Shown: positions 60,331 through 64,000 of the stretch, piece by piece | Numbering within the stretch: the first letter of the stretch is position 1 | Layout of the letters: every line of letters begins with the position of its first letter | Assembly (NCBI GenBank): GCA_964647255.1 | Contig: CAZYGI010000012.1 | Span: 8,596-72,595 of the forward strand | DNA from: CAWJEL01 sp964647255 | GTDB lineage: Bacteria; Chloroflexota; Anaerolineae; CG2-30-64-16 | Reading direction: 5' to 3' | Length of the DNA: 64,000 nt | Translations under genes and position numbers: made by a program | The notes under the pieces: generated by a model | Told to the model about the DNA's origin: nothing | Database searches by the model: none | Seen by the model: only the letters and a program-made list of their open reading frames with translations

Positions 60331-60669
60331 TTACGCCCGTTCTTCCAGGATCACCGTGATGTGCGACGACCGCCGGATGATCGGCTTGAACCGACCACGG
60401 GCGCCGAACCGCCGCCAGCGGCGCAACGGCGCACCGTCGGCCATAATCTGGCTCACATACATATCTTCGCGGGAAAGACCCAGGTTCTCCTCGGCGTTCG
60501 CCAACGCGGAAGCGATGGTCTTCGCCACCGGCCCGGCGGCTTGCTGCTGCATGTAGCGCAGCAGCGCCAACGCCTGCTCGGCCTGCATGCCGCGCACCTG
60601 GTCAATGACCCATCGGGTTTTCTGTGGGGAGATGCCCACATACTTCGTAATCGCCCGAACTTCCATCAT
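60331..60669 (-). CDS. rplV: 50S ribosomal protein L22
   Basis: 112 aa. VRAITKYVGISPQKTRWVIDQVRG and RRWRRFGARGRFKPIIRRSSHITVIL end. Lines the exit tunnel. Confidence 0.96.
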   Translation of the reverse strand: MMEVRAITKYVGISPQKTRWVIDQVRGMQAEQALALLRYMQQQAAGPVAKTIASALANAEENLGLSREDMYVSQIMADGAPLRRWRRFGARGRFKPIIRRSSHITVILEERA

Positions 60670-60696
60670 TCACCTCACGTCCGTTGTGCGCCCGCG

Positions 60697-60975
60697 TTAG
60701 CGAGTGCTCTTCTTCTCGCTCTTCACATGACCGCGGAAGAAACGAGTGGGTGCGAACTCGCCCAGCTTGTGTCCCACCATGTTCTCAGCGACGTAGATGG
60801 GGACGTGGCGCTTGCCATCGTGGACGGCGATCGTGTGCCCAACCATCTGCGGAAAGACCGTCGAGGCGCGCGACCAGGTCTTGATGACCGCCTTCTTGCC
60901 GGTGCGGTTCATCGCCTCAACCTTCTTCAGCAGGCTGCTCTGAACAAACGGGCCCTTTTTGAGTGACCGTGACAT
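60697..60975 (-). CDS. rpsS: 30S ribosomal protein S19
   Basis: 92 aa. MSRSLKKGPFVQSSLLKKVEAMN, TWSRASTVFPQMVGHTIAVHDGKRHVPIYV. Head protein of the small subunit. Confidence 0.97.
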   Translation of the reverse strand: MSRSLKKGPFVQSSLLKKVEAMNRTGKKAVIKTWSRASTVFPQMVGHTIAVHDGKRHVPIYVAENMVGHKLGEFAPTRFFRGHVKSEKKSTR

Positions 60976-60989
60976 ACCTCAATCCCCCA

Positions 60990-61820
60990 TCATTTGCCGC
61001 TACGTCGGCGCACAATGAACTTGTCGGTGCGCTTGTTCTTGCGTGTCTTGTAACCCAGCGCAGGTTTGCCCCACGGGGTCTTCGGACCGGCCATACCGAC
61101 CGGCGAGCGACCTTCGCCACCGCCGTGCGGATGCGAGTTGGGATCCATGGCGAAGCCGCGGACCGACGGGCGGATGCCCATCCAGCGCTTGCGGCCGGCC
61201 TTGCCCAAGTTGAGATTGGCATGGTCGGAGTTGCCGACCTGCCCGATCGTCGCCAGGCAGTTCACCGCCACCCGCCGCACCTCGCCGCTCGGCAGACGAA
61301 GCTGGGCGTAATCGCCTTCCTTCGCCATGAGCTGCGCGCCGGTGCCCGCGGAGCGAGCCATCTGGCCGCCCTTGCCCGGCTGAAGCTCCACGTTGTGCAC
61401 GATGGTGCCCAACGGGATGTTCTTCAGGAACAGGGTGTTGCCCACCCGCACCTCGGCCTCAGGGCCGGACATGAGCGTGCCACCGACCTTCAGACCGAGC
61501 GGGGCCAGGATGTAACGCTTCTCGCCATCGGCGTAGACCAGCAGCGCGATACGCGCCGAGCGGTTCGGATCGTATTCGATCGAGTCCACCCGGGCCGGGA
61601 TGCCATGCTTGTCCCGCTTGAAATCAATCACGCGGTACATGCGCTTGTGGCCGCCGCCCTGATGGCGCACGGTCACGCGGCCCGTGTTGTTGCGGCCAGC
61701 GTTTTCGCGCAGCGGGCGGAGCAGAGACCGCTCCGGGGTGGTGCGGGTGATCTCTTCGAACGTCGAGACGCTCATCCCGCGTCGCCCAGGCGACGTCGGC
61801 TTGTAGAGTTTAATCCCCAT
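60990..61820 (-). CDS. rplB: 50S ribosomal protein L2
   Basis: 276 aa from the ATG at 61820 (MGIKLYKPTSPGRRGMSVS), GAGGGGGTGTGAG before it. The conserved VRGFAMDPNSHPHGGGEG, with the peptidyl-transferase-region histidine, is intact. Confidence 0.97.
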   Translation of the reverse strand: MGIKLYKPTSPGRRGMSVSTFEEITRTTPERSLLRPLRENAGRNNTGRVTVRHQGGGHKRMYRVIDFKRDKHGIPARVDSIEYDPNRSARIALLVYADGEKRYILAPLGLKVGGTLMSGPEAEVRVGNTLFLKNIPLGTIVHNVELQPGKGGQMARSAGTGAQLMAKEGDYAQLRLPSGEVRRVAVNCLATIGQVGNSDHANLNLGKAGRKRWMGIRPSVRGFAMDPNSHPHGGGEGRSPVGMAGPKTPWGKPALGYKTRKNKRTDKFIVRRRSGK

Positions 61821-61821
61821 C

Positions 61822-62112
61822 TCACACCCCCTCAAAGAACTGAATGCTGCTGCCCGGTGCGAGCGTCACCACCGCCTTCTTGCAGGCTGGCCGGCGGATG
61901 ACAATCGAACGGCCATAGCGGCCTTTACGGGGCGGGATGTTGACGATATTGACCTCGAGCACCTTGACGCTGAACGCGGTCTCGATGGCGTCTTTTACTT
62001 GCAGCTTATTGGCGCGCTTGTCCACCTCGAAGGTGTACTTCTTTTCCGCATCCGCCTGAGCGTTGCTTTTCTCGGTGACGATCGGGCGCCGGATCACATC
62101 ATAAACGTGCAT
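61822..62112 (-). CDS. rplW: 50S ribosomal protein L23
   Basis: 96 aa. VIRRPIVTEKSNAQADAEKKYTFEVDKRANK and VNIVNIPPRKGRYGRS. Docking site for trigger factor and SRP. Confidence 0.96.
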   Translation of the reverse strand: MHVYDVIRRPIVTEKSNAQADAEKKYTFEVDKRANKLQVKDAIETAFSVKVLEVNIVNIPPRKGRYGRSIVIRRPACKKAVVTLAPGSSIQFFEGV

Positions 62113-62123
62113 GGGTTTCCTCC

Positions 62124-62744
62124 TTAGCCCAGGATGTCCTCGAGCACAGTCAGCGCATCCTGCGGGATCACCACGAAGTCGTGGGTCAGCAGATCGCGAA
62201 TGTTAACGTAGCCGGCGCGCAACAGCGTCACATCGGTGAGGTTGCTCGCCGCGCGCTCCACCAAATCGTTCGCCCCGGTCGTCAGAATCAGGGCGCTGGA
62301 GGTGATCGCCATCGCCTTCAGGGCCTGCGACATGGCGCGGGTCTTGGGTTCGTCAACCTGCAGGGCGTCCAACACGATGATCCGCTCTTCGGCCAGTTTC
62401 GCCGAAAGCGCCGAGCACAGCGCGGCCCGCCGCATCTTGCGCGGCATCCGCTGCTCGTAGGAGCGCGGGGTGGGGCCAAAGATGATCCCGCCGCCCCGCC
62501 ACTGCGCCGCCCGGGTGGAGCCTTGCCGGGCCCGACCAGTGCCCTTCTGCTTCCACGGCTTGCGCCCACCGCCGGCGACCTCGCTGCGACCCTTGACTTT
62601 CGCAGTGCCCAGCCGTGCGTTCGCCAGTTGGCGCACCAACGCCTGGTGCATCAGAGGCCCGTTGATGGGAGCGTTGAAAATGCTGTCGGCGAGCTCGGCC
62701 TGGCCGACCTTTTCGCCCGCCATATTCAAAACGGTGACTTGCAT
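62124..62744 (-). CDS. rplD: 50S ribosomal protein L4
   Basis: 206 aa from the ATG at 62744. GGGRKPWKQKGTGRARQGSTRAAQWRGGG is the tunnel loop; early assembly protein. One base after the rplC stop. Confidence 0.97.
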   Translation of the reverse strand: MQVTVLNMAGEKVGQAELADSIFNAPINGPLMHQALVRQLANARLGTAKVKGRSEVAGGGRKPWKQKGTGRARQGSTRAAQWRGGGIIFGPTPRSYEQRMPRKMRRAALCSALSAKLAEERIIVLDALQVDEPKTRAMSQALKAMAITSSALILTTGANDLVERAASNLTDVTLLRAGYVNIRDLLTHDFVVIPQDALTVLEDILG

Positions 62745-62745
62745 C

Positions 62746-63420
62746 CTACACCCCCGCCGCAGCCATCGCACGGGCAACCATCAAAGGCTGCTTGCGCGCG
62801 ACCATGATCATCACCAGGCCGCCTTTCGGCCCCGGCACGGCGCCGCGCACTGCCAACAGGTTGCGTTCCGCATCCACGAGCTCGACCCGGAGGTTCGACA
62901 CCTTGACACGCACGTTGCCCATGTGACCAGCCATGCGCTTGCCCTTGTAGATGCGGCCCGGCGTGGTGCCCGAGCTGCTCGCGCCCGGCGCGCGCAACCG
63001 GTCCGATTGACCGTGCGTGCGGGGGCCGCCGCGGAAATTGTGGCGCTTGACGCCGCCCGCGAAACCGCGGCCCTTAGACGTCCCTTCCACATCCACCAGC
63101 TCGCCAACGATAAACATGTCGGCCAGGATCTTCTGCCCGACCTTGTAATCGGCGACGTTCTTCAGGCGGAACTCGCGCAGAATCCGCAGCGCGGGAAGAT
63201 TCGCGTTGCGGCGCCGCAGATGGCCGATCTCGCCTTTGGTCAAGCGCTTCGTCCTGACTTCCTGGAAACCAAGCTGGATGGCGTTGTAGCCGTCGTTCTC
63301 CGCCGTCTTGATCTGCGTCACGAAACACGGCCCGGCCTCAATGACCGTCACCGGCACGACGACGCCCCGCTCGGTGAGCAGTTGCGTCATGCCCACCTTC
63401 CGTCCTACGATACCCTTCAC
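62746..63420 (-). CDS. rplC: 50S ribosomal protein L3
   Basis: 224 aa. MKGIVGRKVGMTQLLTERGVVVPVTVIE, SKGRGFAGGVKRHNFRGGPRTHGQS and GHMGNVRVKVSNLRVEL. Second gene of the S10 operon. Confidence 0.97.
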   Translation of the reverse strand: MKGIVGRKVGMTQLLTERGVVVPVTVIEAGPCFVTQIKTAENDGYNAIQLGFQEVRTKRLTKGEIGHLRRRNANLPALRILREFRLKNVADYKVGQKILADMFIVGELVDVEGTSKGRGFAGGVKRHNFRGGPRTHGQSDRLRAPGASSSGTTPGRIYKGKRMAGHMGNVRVKVSNLRVELVDAERNLLAVRGAVPGPKGGLVMIMVARKQPLMVARAMAAAGV

Positions 63421-63479
63421 TTGTCCTCCTTGGGACTGCCATCAGCCTACTCAAACCGCAGGCCTGCATCATCCCGTTC

Positions 63480-63552
63480 ACAGGTATCAGGGATCAGGCA
63501 TCAGGCAACTTTCGGTAGCTGACTCCTGTCTCCTGCTCCTGTCTCCTACAGT
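63480..63552. repeat. CAGGNAT/CTCCTGT heptad tract between rplC and rpsJ
   Basis: Left part TATCAGGGATCAGGCATCAG (7-base unit), right part CTCCTGTCTCCTGCTCCTGT; the right is an approximate reverse complement of the left. It runs up to the rpsJ stop codon. Confidence 0.7.
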
Positions 63553-63854
63553 TTGATCTCGATGTCCACACCCGCCGGAAGATCGAGCTTCGTCAGATTC
63601 TCGATCGTCTTGGGGCCCGGTTCCATCACGTCAATCAGACGCTTGTGCGTCCGCACCTCAAACTGCTCGCGGCTGTCCTTGTCAATGAACGGCGAGCGGT
63701 TCACCGTGAACTTCTCGATCCGCGTCGGCAGCGGCACGGGGCCAATCACATTGGCGCCGGTCCGTTCGGCCGCGTCCACGATCTTGCGGACGGAATCGTC
63801 CAGAACGCGGTGGTCGAACGCCTTCAGACGGATGCGAATCCTATTTTTGGCCAT
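63546..63854 (-). CDS. rpsJ: 30S ribosomal protein S10
   Basis: 102 aa from the ATG at 63854 (MAKNRIRIRLKAFDHRVLDDSVRKIVDAAERTG); GGAGAG upstream. Also NusE, partner of NusB (encoded at 35132-35623) in antitermination. First complete gene of the superoperon. Confidence 0.97.
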   Translation of the reverse strand: MAKNRIRIRLKAFDHRVLDDSVRKIVDAAERTGANVIGPVPLPTRIEKFTVNRSPFIDKDSREQFEVRTHKRLIDVMEPGPKTIENLTKLDLPAGVDIEIKL

Positions 63855-63867
63855 GAGTACTCTCCGT

Positions 63868-63938
63868 TGAACGTTTGAACGTTCAAACGTTGACGCGTTG
63901 GAGGCTTCTTTGTGACGCCGCAGCATCCAACGCGTGAA
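63868..63938. repeat. 22-bp perfect palindrome and flanking stem between rpsJ and tuf
   Basis: 63870-63891 (AACGTTTGAACGTTCAAACG and TT) is a perfect 22-bp palindrome. ACGCGTTGGA (63893-63902) pairs with TCCAACGCGT (63926-63935). The unit GAACGTT recurs with 7-8 base spacing. Confidence 0.75.
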
Positions 63939-63945
63939 CGTCTAG

Positions 63946-64000
63946 TTATTCCAGGATTTTGGTGATGACGCCCGCGCCGACGGTGCGGCCACCCTCACGG
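63946..64000 (-). CDS. tuf: Elongation factor Tu, C-terminal end (truncated by window edge)
   Basis: Only the last 17 codons plus stop are present: the minus strand reads REGGRTVGAGVITKILE and stop at 63946-63948, the invariant C-terminus of EF-Tu. tuf directly before rpsJ is the usual str-S10 junction. Confidence 0.95.
   Translation of the reverse strand, partial: REGGRTVGAGVITKILE

Noticed and set aside
1..64000. CRISPR arrays, tRNA or rRNA genes, transposases, prophage genes, origin of replication
   Set aside because: None recognised: repeats seen are short-period tracts without spacers, no cloverleaf or rRNA motifs were found, and no integrase or transposase frames appear.

Overview
The window is about 64 kb of GC-rich bacterial chromosome with no tRNA, rRNA, CRISPR array, insertion sequence or prophage that I can recognise. 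The organism is most probably a member of Chloroflexota (Anaerolineae/Caldilineae-like). The reasons are large cyclase/ATPase/TPR regulators, secreted proteins with Thr-Pro linkers, the gls24-fakA-degV-recG-coaD and yceD-rpmF-fabD-fabG-gls24-nusB-tat neighbourhoods, many zinc-ribbon ribosomal proteins, and heptad-type repeats between genes. This assignment is inference; no marker phylogeny was run.

Layout. 1-13.2 kb is accessory: the tail of an ATPase/TPR regulator, a soluble-adenylyl-cyclase-like tandem cyclase with ATPase and TPR modules, two large secreted proteins, a TPR protein, and an ECF sigma factor/anti-sigma/membrane-protein operon. 13.2-19.1 kb (minus strand) is a CUT1 sugar ABC transporter (binding lipoprotein, two permeases) followed by a UvrA paralogue. 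19.3-23.6 kb holds xpt-guaA (purine salvage and GMP synthesis), a class A beta-lactamase-fold protein and a small coiled-coil protein. 24.0-31.6 kb holds rpe, rpmB, gls24, fakA, degV/fakB, recG and coaD. 31.6-37.0 kb is a tightly packed run from a perfect consensus promoter: yceD, rpmF, fabD, fabG, gls24, nusB, tatA and a TatA/B-TatC fusion. 37.2-45.9 kb is mixed: a COG2403 GTPase, a hypothetical protein, AMMECR1, a two-AAA Clp/Hsp100 ATPase with a degenerate first ATPase site, an Arr-type ADP-ribosyltransferase fused to an unknown domain and coupled to a membrane protein and a PIG-L deacetylase, and mogA.

45.9-64 kb (minus strand) is the complete S10-spc-alpha-L13 ribosomal superoperon, in transcription order tuf (end only), rpsJ, rplC, rplD, rplW, rplB, rpsS, rplV, rpsC, rplP, rpmC, rpsQ, rplN, rplX, rplE, rpsN, rpsH, rplF, rplR, rpsE, rpmD, rplO, secY, adk, map, rpmJ, rpsM, rpsK, rpsD, rpoA, rplQ, truA, rplM, rpsI, closed by a strong hairpin. 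infA is missing from its usual place between map and rpmJ.

Signals that ordinary annotation does not explain: (1) a family of about 7-bp-period repeats with self-complementary arms at many gene borders, sometimes running into coding sequence (guaA N-terminus, mogA C-terminus); (2) the Arr-fusion/membrane protein/PIG-L cluster with a perfect promoter; (3) a MalG-type permease lacking the EAA loop; (4) a TatA/B-TatC fusion; (5) an Hsp100 protein with a dead-looking first ATPase site; (6) several sigma70-like promoters with near-consensus boxes and 17-bp spacing, one placed so that the ECF sigma mRNA would be leaderless.
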